A stretch of DNA of 64,000 nt. It comes from Salegentibacter sp. Hel_I_6 (GTDB lineage Bacteria; Bacteroidota; Bacteroidia; Flavobacteriales; Flavobacteriaceae). Location of the stretch: contig NZ_JQNQ01000001.1 of the NCBI RefSeq assembly GCF_000745315.1, forward strand, positions 1,984,001 through 2,048,000, written 5' to 3'. Positions 41,835-50,774 of this stretch are shown here, in pieces. Under the pieces are notes generated by a model. It had not been told where the DNA came from. It did not search any database and saw only the letters and a program-made list of their open reading frames with translations. Position numbers and translations under genes: made by a program. The stretch's first letter is position 1, and every line of letters starts with the position of its first letter.

Positions 41835-43244
41835 ATGAAACATCTTAGCAAAATTTTATTCGCTACAATGTTGGTTCTGGGCATTACTTCGGTATCTGCA
41901 CAGGATGCTAACAATCCCTGGGCTTTAGGGATCCAAACCAATGCGGTAGATTTTCACCCTACTACAGATGTAGGTGGAACATTTGACGATTACTTCAACG
42001 TAGGAGATCACTGGAATATCCTGCCATCTATGTCAAGACTAACCGTGGGACGCTATATTGGTGGTGGTGTAGTATTTGAACTTGCGGGTTCTGTAAACCA
42101 AATCGAACAATATGGCGAAATGGCCGTTCCACAAATGGCATATTATGCTGTAGACGGATCTTTTAATTATAGCCTTAGAGCGCTATTAAATGATGGCTGG
42201 TTAGATCCTTTTGTTGGTGTTGGTGGTGGTTACACCAGTATTGCCGATAATGGTGATTTTCCAATTTCTGATCTTAGTGCAGCAACACTTAATGGTAAAT
42301 TCGGATTAAATTTTTGGTTTACAGATAATGTTGCTTTAACTCTTGAATCAAACTACAAGCACGTATTTGACGTTGATGGTGCAACTCACTTTCAACACGC
42401 AGGTGGTGTGAAATTTATGTTTGGTGGAACCGATTCTGATGGTGATGGTATCTACGATAAAGATGATGAGTGTCCTGAAATTCCTGGTTTACCAGAATTT
42501 AACGGATGTCCAGATTCTGACGGTGATGGCATCGAAGATCGTATGGACGCCTGTCCTGATGTTGCTGGATTAGCTGAATTTGACGGATGTCCTGATACCG
42601 ATGGTGATGGGATTCCAGATCCAGAAGATGATTGTCCTGAAGTAGCTGGATTAGCTGAACTTAATGGATGTCCTGATGCTGATGGCGACGGAGTTGCAGA
42701 TAACGAAGACGACTGTCCTAACGAAGCAGGTCCTGCTGAAAACAATGGTTGTCCTTACGAAGACCGTGATGGTGATGGTGTATTAGATAAAGATGATGAG
42801 TGTCCAGATGTTGCAGGAACTGCAGCTAACAATGGATGTCCAGAACCAGACGTGGAAGTTATTCAGGAATTAAATGAATATTCTAAAACTGTATTGTTCG
42901 ATCTTAATAAATCTACTATCAGATCAGGATCTGAAGAAGCTTTAATGGCTATTGAACAAATTATGGAAGAATATCCAAATACTATTTTCCACATCGAAGG
43001 TCATACAGATAGTACAGGTAGTGCAGAATACAATGAGAAACTTTCTCGTGAGCGTGCTGCTGCTGTAAAAACTTTCCTTCAGGAAAATGGAATTCCTGCT
43101 GCAAGATTAACCTCTGAAGGTTATGGTGAAGAAAGACCAATTGCAACAAACAACACCGCAGCTGGAAGACAGGAAAACAGAAGAGTTGAAATTTCTTTAG
43201 ATAAAAATAAAGAGATGAAAGATTCTGATTCTTCTATGGAATAA
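41835..43244 (+). CDS. OmpA family outer-membrane protein with thrombospondin type 3 repeats
   Basis: I start at the ATG at 41835 (469 residues, MKHLSKILFATMLVLG); a TTG two codons earlier is inside the leader. A signal peptide (ends VSAQD) is followed by an 8-strand beta-barrel (about 25-195), then five calcium-binding TSP3 units of the pattern DxDGDGxxDxxDxCP (about 198-335), and a peptidoglycan-binding OmpA domain at about 350-460 (VLFDLNKSTIRSGSEEALMA, HIEGHTDSTGSAEYNEKLSR). It anchors the outer membrane to the cell wall. It has its own strong promoter and terminator, as expected for an abundant protein. Confidence 0.93.
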   Translation: MKHLSKILFATMLVLGITSVSAQDANNPWALGIQTNAVDFHPTTDVGGTFDDYFNVGDHWNILPSMSRLTVGRYIGGGVVFELAGSVNQIEQYGEMAVPQMAYYAVDGSFNYSLRALLNDGWLDPFVGVGGGYTSIADNGDFPISDLSAATLNGKFGLNFWFTDNVALTLESNYKHVFDVDGATHFQHAGGVKFMFGGTDSDGDGIYDKDDECPEIPGLPEFNGCPDSDGDGIEDRMDACPDVAGLAEFDGCPDTDGDGIPDPEDDCPEVAGLAELNGCPDADGDGVADNEDDCPNEAGPAENNGCPYEDRDGDGVLDKDDECPDVAGTAANNGCPEPDVEVIQELNEYSKTVLFDLNKSTIRSGSEEALMAIEQIMEEYPNTIFHIEGHTDSTGSAEYNEKLSRERAAAVKTFLQENGIPAARLTSEGYGEERPIATNNTAAGRQENRRVEISLDKNKEMKDSDSSME

Positions 43245-43280
43245 GAAATCTGGTAATTAGTTAGATAATTATTATAGAAA

Positions 43281-43308
43281 AACGCTCCGGTTCCCGGGGC
43301 GTTTTTTA
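43281..43308 (+). terminator. Intrinsic terminator of the OmpA gene
   Basis: AACGCTCCGG (43281-43290) / CCGGGGCGTT (43294-43303) with a TTC loop and T-run, 37 bases after the stop and 11 bases before the next ATG. Confidence 0.92.
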
Positions 43309-43318
43309 TTTTTAGGCT

Positions 43319-46054
43319 ATGGTATCTTTTATTTCAGGAGTTCTAAGGGAACTCATTTCTTCAGAAGAAAATATTTCAGAAATTATCTTTATTCTTCCCA
43401 GCAAACGCGCGGGAAGTTTTCTACTCAAAGAGCTTTCGGCATTAAGCAATAATCATATTTTCGCTCCTAAAGTCTTTAGTATCGAAGAGTTTACCGAAGT
43501 AATTGCTGAAACCAAAACTATAGACAACACGATTAGCCTTTTTGAATTCTACAATGTTTACAAAAAAATTACGCCTCTAAAAGAACAGGAAGATTTTGAA
43601 ACATTTACTGCCTGGGCACAAAGCCTTATTCACGACTTTAATGAAATAGATCGCTACTTAATCGATTATAAAAGTTTCTTTAACTATCTCGCAGACATTC
43701 AGGATTTGAAACATTGGTCTATCCAGGAGCCCAAAACCGAACTAATAAATAATTATTTATCCTTCTGGAACAGCCTTCCAGCCTTTTACGAAGCCCTAAA
43801 AGATGAATTGCTCTCAAAAAATATTGGCTATCAGGGATTGATTTATAGAAAGGCTTCAGAAAATATTGAACAATACTACCAAAAGCATCCCGGCAAATAC
43901 ATTTTTATAGGTTTTAACGCATTAAATAACGCCGAGCAACAAATCCTTCAGTACCTTCTAAAAAATGAGCTTGCAGAGGTTTATTGGGATCTCGATGAGG
44001 TTTTTATAAAAGACCGCCAACACGACGCTTCTCTTTTTATAAACCAGTATTTAAAAGACTGGCCTGTATACCGTGAAAAACTGCCCAAATTAAATGTAAA
44101 CGAGTATAGTAATCCAAAAGAAATTAAAATTACCGGGATTCCTAAAAATGTAGGACAGGCAAAATATTTGGGAGAGCTATTAGCCAATTTAGATGAAGAA
44201 ACACTTCAGGAGACCGCAGTAATTTTGGGGGAAGAAGACCTCTTATTACCCGTTTTAAACAGCCTGCCTCCCAAAGTGAAAGATTTAAATATAACGATGG
44301 GCTTTCCGCTAAAAAACGCACCAATCGCTTCACTTTTTGACAGGTTGTTCCAAATTCATCAAAACACTGCAGCGACCTATTATTATAAGGATGTTATTTC
44401 GGTAATAAATCATCCGGCTCTAAACGAAATTTTAAAGTCTGAAACCGAAATTTTTGTAGAGAAAATTCAAAAAGAGAACAGGGTCAATCTTTCTGAAAAA
44501 GAAATTATAGATTCTTTTTCTTCAGAAACAAGAATTTTAATAGAAGCCTGTTTTAAAGGCTGGGATAATTCCCCGGTAAAATCTCTGGAAGCTTTTCAAC
44601 GAATAATTAATGAAATAAAATTTCATTTTAAGAATAGCGAAAATAAGCTTGGGCTGGAATTTTTATATCAATTTCACGTGCTTTTTAATAAACTGGAAAA
44701 TTTAAACGAAACCTATCCGCATTTAAAAACGGTTAAATCGCTTTACCAGTTTTATAAAGAAATTATGAGCACCCAAAGCCTGGATTTTCAGGGAAGACCA
44801 TTTAAAGGTTTACAGTTAATGGGAATGCTGGAATCTCGTGCAATGGACTTTAAAAATGTGATAATTTGCTCTGTAAATGAAGGTGTTTTGCCATCAGGAA
44901 AATCGGGAAGTTCTTTTATTCCTTTTGATCTCAAGCAAACCTATAAACTACCAACTTACAAAGAAAAAGATGCGGTTTATACCTATCACTTTTATCGTCT
45001 ACTACAACGCGCTGTAAATATTCACTTACTATACAACACGGAAACCGACGGATTAAATTCCGGAGAAAAAAGCAGGTTTCTTACACAATTGGAAATTGAA
45101 AAACAAGCAGCGCATCAATTGCATCACGCTATGGTAAGCCCCAGGGTTCCAGCTATCAAAAATGAACTTCGCGTTGTGCAAAAAACTCCAGAAATTATGG
45201 AGAAAATAAAGTCACTTGCAGAATATGGCTTCTCCCCTTCAGCCCTTACTTCTTATATTAGAAATCCTTTAGATTTTTATCGCCAGTACATTCTAGGCGT
45301 TCGGGACCGGGAAGAAGTTGAAGAGACCGTAGCTTATAACACGCTAGGAACAGTGGTTCACGATAGTCTGGAGAATTTTTATACTCCGCTAGAAAACCAG
45401 ATACTTACAGCAGAACATTTAAAAGATTTTAAAAAGAAGATTGATAATGAAGTGAAACTTCAGTTTGAAAAATCTTATGCTCAGGGCCCGGTTAATAAAG
45501 GTAAAAACCTCTTAATTTTTGAAGTAGCTAAACGCTATCTTCATAATTTTCTAAACCTGGAATTAGAGCGAATTAAATCAGAAGAAATTAAAATTCTAAA
45601 AATTGAGAAAACTTTAAAAGCTAAAATTGAGATAGAAAATATTGGTTTTCCGATATTTATGCGCGGAAAAGTTGATCGTGTAGAAAATACTAACGGTATT
45701 ACCAGAATTATTGACTATAAAACTGGGAAAGTTACCCAGGACAAAGTTGAAATTGTAGATTGGGAAAATTTGGCTTCAGATTACGATAAATACAGTAAAA
45801 GTTTTCAGGTTTTAGCTTATACTAATTTGCTATACTTAGAAAAACAACTGGAACTTCCTGTTGAAGCCGGGATAATTTCGTTTAAAAACTTAAAAGGTGG
45901 ATTTCTAAAATTCACCAAAAAAGATAAGCCACGAGCAAAAATAAAAGAAAGCGCTATAAATGGGGAAATCATGGAGTCATTTCAAATAGAATTAAAGAAA
46001 TTAATTACCGAAATTTGTGATCCTACAATTCCTTTTACAGAAAAAGAAATATAA
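43319..46054 (+). CDS. AddB-like PD-(D/E)XK nuclease-helicase subunit
   Basis: The 911 residues look like an AddB-type subunit: a UvrD-like fold without intact Walker motifs (IIFILPSKRAGSFLLKELSA at the start) and a C-terminal RecB-family nuclease (YGFSPSALTSYIRNPLDFYR near 640, LGTVVHDSLENFY, GKVDRV...RIIDYKTGKV near 800). It should pair with the AddA-like protein coded at 37285 to resect DNA ends. The two genes are split by kbl and ompA. The gene starts right after the ompA terminator, with no good -7 box, so it may depend on read-through. Confidence 0.85.
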   Translation: MVSFISGVLRELISSEENISEIIFILPSKRAGSFLLKELSALSNNHIFAPKVFSIEEFTEVIAETKTIDNTISLFEFYNVYKKITPLKEQEDFETFTAWAQSLIHDFNEIDRYLIDYKSFFNYLADIQDLKHWSIQEPKTELINNYLSFWNSLPAFYEALKDELLSKNIGYQGLIYRKASENIEQYYQKHPGKYIFIGFNALNNAEQQILQYLLKNELAEVYWDLDEVFIKDRQHDASLFINQYLKDWPVYREKLPKLNVNEYSNPKEIKITGIPKNVGQAKYLGELLANLDEETLQETAVILGEEDLLLPVLNSLPPKVKDLNITMGFPLKNAPIASLFDRLFQIHQNTAATYYYKDVISVINHPALNEILKSETEIFVEKIQKENRVNLSEKEIIDSFSSETRILIEACFKGWDNSPVKSLEAFQRIINEIKFHFKNSENKLGLEFLYQFHVLFNKLENLNETYPHLKTVKSLYQFYKEIMSTQSLDFQGRPFKGLQLMGMLESRAMDFKNVIICSVNEGVLPSGKSGSSFIPFDLKQTYKLPTYKEKDAVYTYHFYRLLQRAVNIHLLYNTETDGLNSGEKSRFLTQLEIEKQAAHQLHHAMVSPRVPAIKNELRVVQKTPEIMEKIKSLAEYGFSPSALTSYIRNPLDFYRQYILGVRDREEVEETVAYNTLGTVVHDSLENFYTPLENQILTAEHLKDFKKKIDNEVKLQFEKSYAQGPVNKGKNLLIFEVAKRYLHNFLNLELERIKSEEIKILKIEKTLKAKIEIENIGFPIFMRGKVDRVENTNGITRIIDYKTGKVTQDKVEIVDWENLASDYDKYSKSFQVLAYTNLLYLEKQLELPVEAGIISFKNLKGGFLKFTKKDKPRAKIKESAINGEIMESFQIELKKLITEICDPTIPFTEKEI

Positions 46055-46060
46055 AAATCT

Positions 46061-46963
46061 ATGGAAATTACTAAAAGAACAAACCTTGAAATAGAAGGAA
46101 AACACAACAAACCAATCCTGGCCGATCTTATTTTTAAAGACGATAAAAAACCCAAGCCTGTTGTTATTTTTTGTCATGGCTATAAAGGTTTTAAAGACTG
46201 GGGTGCCTGGGATAAAATGGGTGAATTTTATGCTGAAAAAGGCTATTTTTTCGTAAAATTTAATTTTTCTCATAACGGCACATCTCCTGAGAATCCAACC
46301 GAATTCCTGAATATTGAAGCTTTTGGTGACAATAACTACATCAAAGAATTAGACGATTTGCAATCGGTGTTAGATTGGATACTAACTCCAGATTTTGATC
46401 AGGCAGTACAAATAGACACAAAAAGCATCAACTTAATTGGTCATTCGCGTGGCGGTGGTATTGCAATTATTAAAGCTGCTGAAGAAGAAAGAGTTGATAA
46501 ATTAATAACCCTGGCAGCGGTAAGTGATTTTGCCTCACGTTTTCCAAAAGAAAAAGAACTGGAAGCCTGGGAGAAAAAAGGCGTACAATACATAAAAAAC
46601 ACCCGTACCGGGCAGCAGTTACCGCATCATTACCAATTCTACAAGAACTTTAAAGAGAATAGAGAGCGCTTAAATATTCAAAAATCTACCAAGAAACTGG
46701 ATATTCCTCATTTTATAGCCCATGGAAGCAATGACACCACGGTTTCTATTGCCGATGCCGGGAATTTATTTGAATGGAGCCCAATTTCAAAATTGCTTTT
46801 AGTTGAAAATGCAGACCACGTTTTTGGTATTTCGCACCCGTGGAATAAAGATGAATTAACTAAAGAATTTCAACACGTGTTGAATAGAACCTCAGAGTTT
46901 CTTGCAGCCAGCGTGCAGGATCTAAAAGACGAATACATAGATAACGACGAAGCTGATTCTTAA
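46061..46963 (+). CDS. Alpha/beta hydrolase
   Basis: The 300 residues have the hydrolase fold marks: FCHGYKGFKDWGAWDKMGEF near 31-50 (oxyanion region), nucleophile Ser in NLIGHSRGGGIAIIKA near 131, an acid near SNDTTVSIAD and the catalytic His in ENADHVFGISHP near 250. It resembles acyl-peptidase or dienelactone-hydrolase-like cytoplasmic hydrolases. The substrate is unknown. It begins 6 bases after the AddB-like gene, so it is co-transcribed, and has a terminator 28 bases downstream. Confidence 0.88.
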   Translation: MEITKRTNLEIEGKHNKPILADLIFKDDKKPKPVVIFCHGYKGFKDWGAWDKMGEFYAEKGYFFVKFNFSHNGTSPENPTEFLNIEAFGDNNYIKELDDLQSVLDWILTPDFDQAVQIDTKSINLIGHSRGGGIAIIKAAEEERVDKLITLAAVSDFASRFPKEKELEAWEKKGVQYIKNTRTGQQLPHHYQFYKNFKENRERLNIQKSTKKLDIPHFIAHGSNDTTVSIADAGNLFEWSPISKLLLVENADHVFGISHPWNKDELTKEFQHVLNRTSEFLAASVQDLKDEYIDNDEADS

Positions 46964-46990
46964 GTTTTTTAAAGGAATATTTTCACTAAA

Positions 46991-47026
46991 AACGGTCTTG
47001 AATTAATTTTTAAGATCGTTTTTTAT
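46991..47026 (+). terminator. Intrinsic terminator after the alpha/beta hydrolase gene
   Basis: AACGGTCTT (46991-46999) / AAGATCGTT (47012-47020) with one G-T pair and a T-run. Confidence 0.8.
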
Positions 47027-47037
47027 TTTAAATAAAT

Positions 47038-47137
47038 CGTCATTCTGAATTTAGTTCAGAATCTAATATTTTAATTGTCTAAACATTTTAGAATCCCGAA
47101 GCAAATTCGGGATAAAGTCTGAAACAAGTTCAGCTTT
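47038..47137. repeat. Dispersed palindromic repeat element (third copy)
   Basis: GTCATTCTGAATTTAGTTCA and GAATCTAATATTTTAATTG are followed by a second part AATCCCGAAGCAAATTCGGGAT (stem ATCCCGAA/TTCGGGAT) and CTGAAACAAGTTCAG. Same family as 12287-12377 and 27128-27180. Confidence 0.65.
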
Positions 47138-47191
47138 ATGAAAACCTTTTTTAGACAGCGTGGTTATTTTTTCAAAATTATAATTTCGGAA

Positions 47192-47220
47192 ATAAAAAAC
47201 CACCGCGAAAAACGGTGGTT
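47192..47220 (-). terminator. Terminator of the tRNA-Ala gene
   Basis: On the minus strand AACCACCG / CGGTGGTT (47213-47220 and 47198-47205) is followed by TTTTTTATTT. It starts 4 bases after the tRNA 3' end. Confidence 0.88.
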
Positions 47221-47223
47221 TTG

Positions 47224-47297
47224 TGGAGAATATCGGAGTCGAACCGATGACCTTTTGGCTGCCAGCCAAACGCTCTAGCCAGCTGAGCTAATCCCCC
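47224..47297 (-). tRNA. tRNA-Ala (anticodon GGC)
   Basis: On the minus strand the cloverleaf reads acceptor GGGGGAT, D-arm TTAGCTCAGCTGGCTAGAGC, anticodon stem TTTGG, loop CTGGCAG (anticodon GGC), stem CCAAA, variable AAGGTC, T-arm ATCGGTTCGACTCCGAT, acceptor ATTCTCC and discriminator A. The G3-U70 wobble pair, the identity mark of alanine tRNAs, is present. CCA is not encoded (the 3' end is followed by CAA), so it must be added. A terminator follows directly. Confidence 0.95.
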
Positions 47298-47370
47298 AAT
47301 TGGAAGGCAAATGTAATAATTTTCTGTAAATTCCAACAAAGAACTTTTATTTATTATTGCTGATTAAAAA

Positions 47371-47892
47371 ATGATTAGAAAAGCTAACCAAAACGATCTC
47401 AGGGAGATCAAGAAACTAACCGAAGCCTGTGCTAAATCGCTTCAGCAGCAAAATATCTTTCAATGGAATGAAAATTATCCTTCCCTGGAAAAACTTCAAA
47501 ACGACATACAGAAGCAAGAATTATATGTTTTTGAAGAAGAAAATATGATTATTTCCATTATCGTACTCACTTCAAAAATGGATGAAGTTTATCGAACTAT
47601 AAACTGGCTCGGCAAAACCGACAATAATCTTTATGTTCACAGGCTCGCTACGCACCCAGAATTTTGGGGCAAGGGATACGCCAGAAAAATGATGGATTAT
47701 GCTGAAGAATTTGCTATAAAACAAAATTTCAACTCTATTCGCTTAGATACGTTTAGCCAAAATAAACGCAATCAAAAATTTTACGAAGCCCGCGAATATA
47801 CAAAATTAGGCGATGTTTATTTTCCCCATAAAAATGATCAGCCTTTTCATTGCTACGAAAAACTTTTAGCAACTGCTAAAACGAAAAATTAA
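47371..47892 (+). CDS. GNAT family N-acetyltransferase
   Basis: The 173 residues fit the GNAT fold: MIRKANQNDLREIKKLTEAC at the start, acetyl-CoA loop HPEFWGKGYARKMMDYAEEF near 105 and RLDTFSQNKRNQKFYEAREY near 135. The substrate is unknown. It is a single gene that starts 74 bases after the tRNA gene on the other strand. Confidence 0.88.
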   Translation: MIRKANQNDLREIKKLTEACAKSLQQQNIFQWNENYPSLEKLQNDIQKQELYVFEEENMIISIIVLTSKMDEVYRTINWLGKTDNNLYVHRLATHPEFWGKGYARKMMDYAEEFAIKQNFNSIRLDTFSQNKRNQKFYEAREYTKLGDVYFPHKNDQPFHCYEKLLATAKTKN

Positions 47893-47944
47893 GAAAAACC
47901 CTTAAGAAATTAGTCTTGCGATGAGGCTTTAAAATAAAGCATTC

Positions 47945-47952
47945 TATATTTG
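47945..47952 (+). promoter_or_regulatory. -7 box of the MATE gene
   Basis: TATATTTG matches TAnnTTTG exactly. Start expected near 47958, 14 bases before the TTG start codon, which supports that TTG as the real start. Confidence 0.55.
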
Positions 47953-47971
47953 CTGCTGAAAATAATAGCTG

Positions 47972-49300
47972 TTGGAATCTTCTGTTAGTTTTAAAAATAT
48001 AAACCGAATTGCCATTCCCGCAATTATCGCAGGGGTTGCCGAACCGCTTATCTCGCTTACCGATATTGCGGTAATTGGGAATGTAGAAAAAAACTCGGTT
48101 GAAGCACTGGCTGCAGCAGGAATTGTAGGTTCATTTCTTTCAGCAATTATTTGGATTGTAGCTCAAACCAAAACCGCAATTTCAGCTATCGTTTCGCAAC
48201 ACCTGGGAGCTAACCGACTTCACGCGGTAAAAACGCTTATTCCGCAGGCGATTTATTTCAATTTTGCTTTTAGCCTGGTGATCTATGCTACTACCGCTTT
48301 TTTCGCAGAAGCAATCTTTAGCGCCTACAATGCCGAAGGTTTAATTCTACAATATTCTGAAGAATATTATCAAATTCGCGCTTTGGGCTATCCGTTAACT
48401 TTAGTGACTTTTGCTATTTTCGGAGTATTTCGCGGACTTCAGAACACACTTTGGGCAATGAAATGTAGTCTTGCCGGTGCAGCGGTGAATGTAGGATTGG
48501 ATTTTCTGCTGGTTTATGGAATCGACGGACTGATTCCTGCAATGCATCTTAAAGGCGCCGCTTATGCCAGTCTTGCTGCACAAGGGACAATGCTGGTGAT
48601 GGCACTATGGTTTTTCTTTAAAAAAACGCCTTTTCACTTAAAACTGAGCTTCAATATAAATCCGCGTTTAAAAGGGCTTTTACTTATGGCCGCCAACCTT
48701 TTTGTTAGAACGGCAGCCTTAAATTTCGCCATTTACCTGGCCAATGCCTACGCCACCGATTACGGGAAAAACTATATCGCTGCTCAAAGTATTTTGATGA
48801 ACATCTGGCTTTTCTTTAGCTTTTTTATAGATGGTTATGCCAATGCCGGAAACGCGATTGGCGGAAAATTACTCGGCGCAAGGGATTACAGAAATTTATG
48901 GGAACTCAGTAAGAAAATAAGCAAATATGCGGTTTTGATCGCTTTTATGTTAATGGCCATCTGCGGACTATTCTACAATCAAATTGGATTAGTTTTTAAT
49001 AAGGATGTAGCTGTCCTGGCCATATTCTCATCGGTTTTTTGGATCGTACTATTAATGCAACCGGTAAATGCCATCGCTTTTATGTTCGACGGAATCTTTA
49101 AAGGTTTGGGCGAGGCAAAGTATCTGCGTAATTTATTGCTGGTAGCCACGTTTCTGGGCTTCACTCCTGCCCTTTTAATTTCAGATTATTACGGCTTAAA
49201 ACTCTACGGTATCTGGATCGCCTTTTTTGTCTGGATGCTTATTCGCAGTGCCGGTTTGGTCATTAAATTCAGAAGAAAATATTTACAGAAAGAAGTCTAA
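47972..49300 (+). CDS. MATE family efflux transporter
   Basis: The 442 residues contain about 12 membrane helices in two similar halves. The MATE start is clear: NRIAIPAIIAGVAEPLISLT followed by DIAVIGN near 30. These transporters use Na+ or H+ gradients to expel drugs or metabolites; this one resembles the DinF-like branch. The start is a TTG at 47972 because no ATG precedes the conserved core and a -7 box lies just upstream. It is a single gene, followed by a tandem CAGT-type repeat. Confidence 0.9.
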   Translation: MESSVSFKNINRIAIPAIIAGVAEPLISLTDIAVIGNVEKNSVEALAAAGIVGSFLSAIIWIVAQTKTAISAIVSQHLGANRLHAVKTLIPQAIYFNFAFSLVIYATTAFFAEAIFSAYNAEGLILQYSEEYYQIRALGYPLTLVTFAIFGVFRGLQNTLWAMKCSLAGAAVNVGLDFLLVYGIDGLIPAMHLKGAAYASLAAQGTMLVMALWFFFKKTPFHLKLSFNINPRLKGLLLMAANLFVRTAALNFAIYLANAYATDYGKNYIAAQSILMNIWLFFSFFIDGYANAGNAIGGKLLGARDYRNLWELSKKISKYAVLIAFMLMAICGLFYNQIGLVFNKDVAVLAIFSSVFWIVLLMQPVNAIAFMFDGIFKGLGEAKYLRNLLLVATFLGFTPALLISDYYGLKLYGIWIAFFVWMLIRSAGLVIKFRRKYLQKEV

Positions 49301-49305
49301 GTTTT

Positions 49306-49335
49306 CAGTTGGCAGTCTCAGTAGGCAGTATACAG
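49306..49335. repeat. Short degenerate repeat CAGTnGGCAGT
   Basis: CAGTTGGCAGTCTCAGTAGG and CAGTATACAGT make four CAGT units 6-9 bases apart, and CTCACTGCTCACTTTTCACTA (49358-49378) is a partial reverse complement. This resembles the heptamer-type repeats seen between genes in other Flavobacteriaceae. No gene is present in 49301-49435. Confidence 0.45.
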
Positions 49336-49435
49336 TCTAAAATATTCCCTGTTTACCTCACTGCTCACTTTTCACTATATAAAATGCAAACTCTAAATTT
49401 TAATCCAAAACTGGCAAAATCAGGCTTAATCTTTC

Positions 49436-49443
49436 TAAATTTG
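49436..49443 (+). promoter_or_regulatory. -7 box of the enoyl-CoA hydratase family gene
   Basis: TAAATTTG matches TAnnTTTG exactly, with a start expected near 49449, 24 bases before the ATG. Confidence 0.55.
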
Positions 49444-49472
49444 GATATTCAGCTAACTGAAAAACCAAATTT

Positions 49473-50240
49473 ATGTCTACCACACGTGAAAACGGAAGTT
49501 TATATACCAATATTGAAAACGGAATCGCCCACTTAGAATTTGGCCATCCTGCCAGTAATTCTTTCCCTTCAGAGTTATTAGACCGACTTGAGAAAGAGTT
49601 TCAGAAATTGTCTGAAGACGATAGTGTAAAAGTGATTTTATTAAAATCTGAAGGAGAAAAGGCCTTTTGTGCCGGTGCTTCTTTTGACGAGCTGGTAGCG
49701 ATAGAAACTATGCAAGCGGGGAAATTATTCTTTTCGGGTTTTGCCAAAGTTTTAAACGCGATGCGAAAATGTAAAAAACTCGTTGTAGGCCGCATCCAGG
49801 GGAAAACCGTTGGCGGCGGAGTGGGATTAATAGCCGCTTGCGATTATGCTATGGCCACTGATGCTGCTGCAATAAAACTTTCAGAAATTAGTATAGGTAT
49901 TGGTCCGTTTGTGATTGCTCCGGCCGTAGAACGCAAAATTGGTGTGGGCGCACTTGGGGAATTGAGCCTTGCCGCCCACGAATGGAAAAACGCTTATTGG
50001 GCGAAGGATAAAGGATTATATGCCCGTGTGTTTGAAAGTTTAAAAGAACTTGATAAGGAGGTAATGATTTTTACCGAAAAACTGGCTTCTTATAACCCGG
50101 AAGCACTCTTCGAAATGAAACAAATGCTTTGGAAAAATACTTCCCATTGGGACGAATTATTGGCCGAAAGAGCAGCAATTTCAGGAGAATTGGTGCTTTC
50201 AGACTTTACTAAAAACGCTTTAGCTAAATATAAAAAATAA
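49473..50240 (+). CDS. Enoyl-CoA hydratase/isomerase family protein
   Basis: The 255 residues are a crotonase-fold enzyme: AFCAGASFDELVAIE near 66 (oxyanion loop) and GKTVGGGVGLIAACDYAMAT near 110, the second oxyanion element. The usual pair of catalytic Glu residues of enoyl-CoA hydratase is not clearly placed, so it may be an isomerase or methylglutaconyl-type hydratase. It acts on acyl-CoA esters in the cytoplasm. One base separates it from a downstream tiny membrane protein gene. Confidence 0.87.
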   Translation: MSTTRENGSLYTNIENGIAHLEFGHPASNSFPSELLDRLEKEFQKLSEDDSVKVILLKSEGEKAFCAGASFDELVAIETMQAGKLFFSGFAKVLNAMRKCKKLVVGRIQGKTVGGGVGLIAACDYAMATDAAAIKLSEISIGIGPFVIAPAVERKIGVGALGELSLAAHEWKNAYWAKDKGLYARVFESLKELDKEVMIFTEKLASYNPEALFEMKQMLWKNTSHWDELLAERAAISGELVLSDFTKNALAKYKK

Positions 50241-50241
50241 T

Positions 50242-50424
50242 ATGCTTTTATTCTATTCTGCCAATAGTAGTGGCAAGGTTCAGGAATTGGGAATTTCCTT
50301 CGGTTCTTTCATTGCCGATAATTTTCTTTTAATAATCTTAGCCTTTCTTCTAATTATGGTTCCTTTCGTATTTCTTCATCGCATAAGAATTAAAAAGCTT
50401 CCGAATAAAAATTCCGGTTCGTAA
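50242..50424 (+). CDS. Small membrane protein, unknown
   Basis: The 60 residues begin 1 base after the enoyl-CoA hydratase stop. One membrane helix spans about 28-45 (NFLLIILAFLLIMVPFVF), followed by a basic tail (HRIRIKKLPNKN). The segment SFGSFIADNFLLI resembles the WEFIADNWLYLM segment of the protein at 50586, so the two are probably paralogues. I recognise no family. Translation is likely because of the tight coupling and the similarity to its neighbour. Confidence 0.6.
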   Translation: MLLFYSANSSGKVQELGISFGSFIADNFLLIILAFLLIMVPFVFLHRIRIKKLPNKNSGS

Positions 50425-50427
50425 ACC

Positions 50428-50519
50428 ACTTCGGAGCAAGCTCACGAAGCATTATAATTGGAAAATATAATTCCATTTCGAGGCAAACCTCGGAGCATTT
50501 AATCTCGATTATCGAGTAA
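50428..50519. repeat. Dispersed repeat ending in CTCGATTATCGAG, copy C
   Basis: Two related units: CACTTCGGAGCAAGCTCACGA with GAAGCATTATAATT, then ATTTCGAGGCAAACCTCGGA with GCATTTAATCTCGATTATCGAG. The palindrome is at 50504-50516. It is the best-preserved copy and lies 66 bases before the next ATG. Confidence 0.7.
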
Positions 50520-50585
50520 AATTAGCATCGTTATAACATATTTCTTAGGCAGAAAAGCTTATTTTCATTACTTAGAAACACCTTT

Positions 50586-50774
50586 ATGGGCTTACCACAG
50601 GAACATTTACCAAAAGATCGAGACGCAACAAGTGAAGAAGAATGGGGTTTTACCATCTGGGAATTTATCGCCGACAATTGGCTTTACCTGATGGGTATTT
50701 TACTCATTCTTGCTATTTTTCTTTATGCTCGCTATAGCTGGAGAAGAAGGCAGCAAAAAAGCCGCATGAATTAA
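50586..50774 (+). CDS. Small membrane protein, unknown
   Basis: The 62 residues have an acidic N-terminus (QEHLPKDRDATSEEEWGFTI), one membrane helix (about 32-48, LYLMGILLILAIFLYA) and a strongly basic tail (RYSWRRRQQKSRMN), so the N-terminus should face outside if it follows the positive-inside rule. The WEFIADNW motif recurs in the neighbour at 50242 as SFIADNF. Its TAA overlaps the ATG of the next tiny gene (TAATG). No family recognised. Confidence 0.6.
   Translation: MGLPQEHLPKDRDATSEEEWGFTIWEFIADNWLYLMGILLILAIFLYARYSWRRRQQKSRMN

Noticed and set aside
42430..42850. Repeated DNA in the OmpA gene as a mobile or satellite repeat
   Set aside because: The repeats are in frame and code for the known calcium-binding TSP3 units.
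47063..47269. 68-residue minus-strand ORF over the tRNA gene
   Set aside because: It runs through the tRNA, its terminator and a dispersed repeat.
49309..49536. 75-residue ORF before the enoyl-CoA hydratase gene
   Set aside because: It overlaps the promoter and start of the hydratase gene and begins inside a short repeat; no family match.
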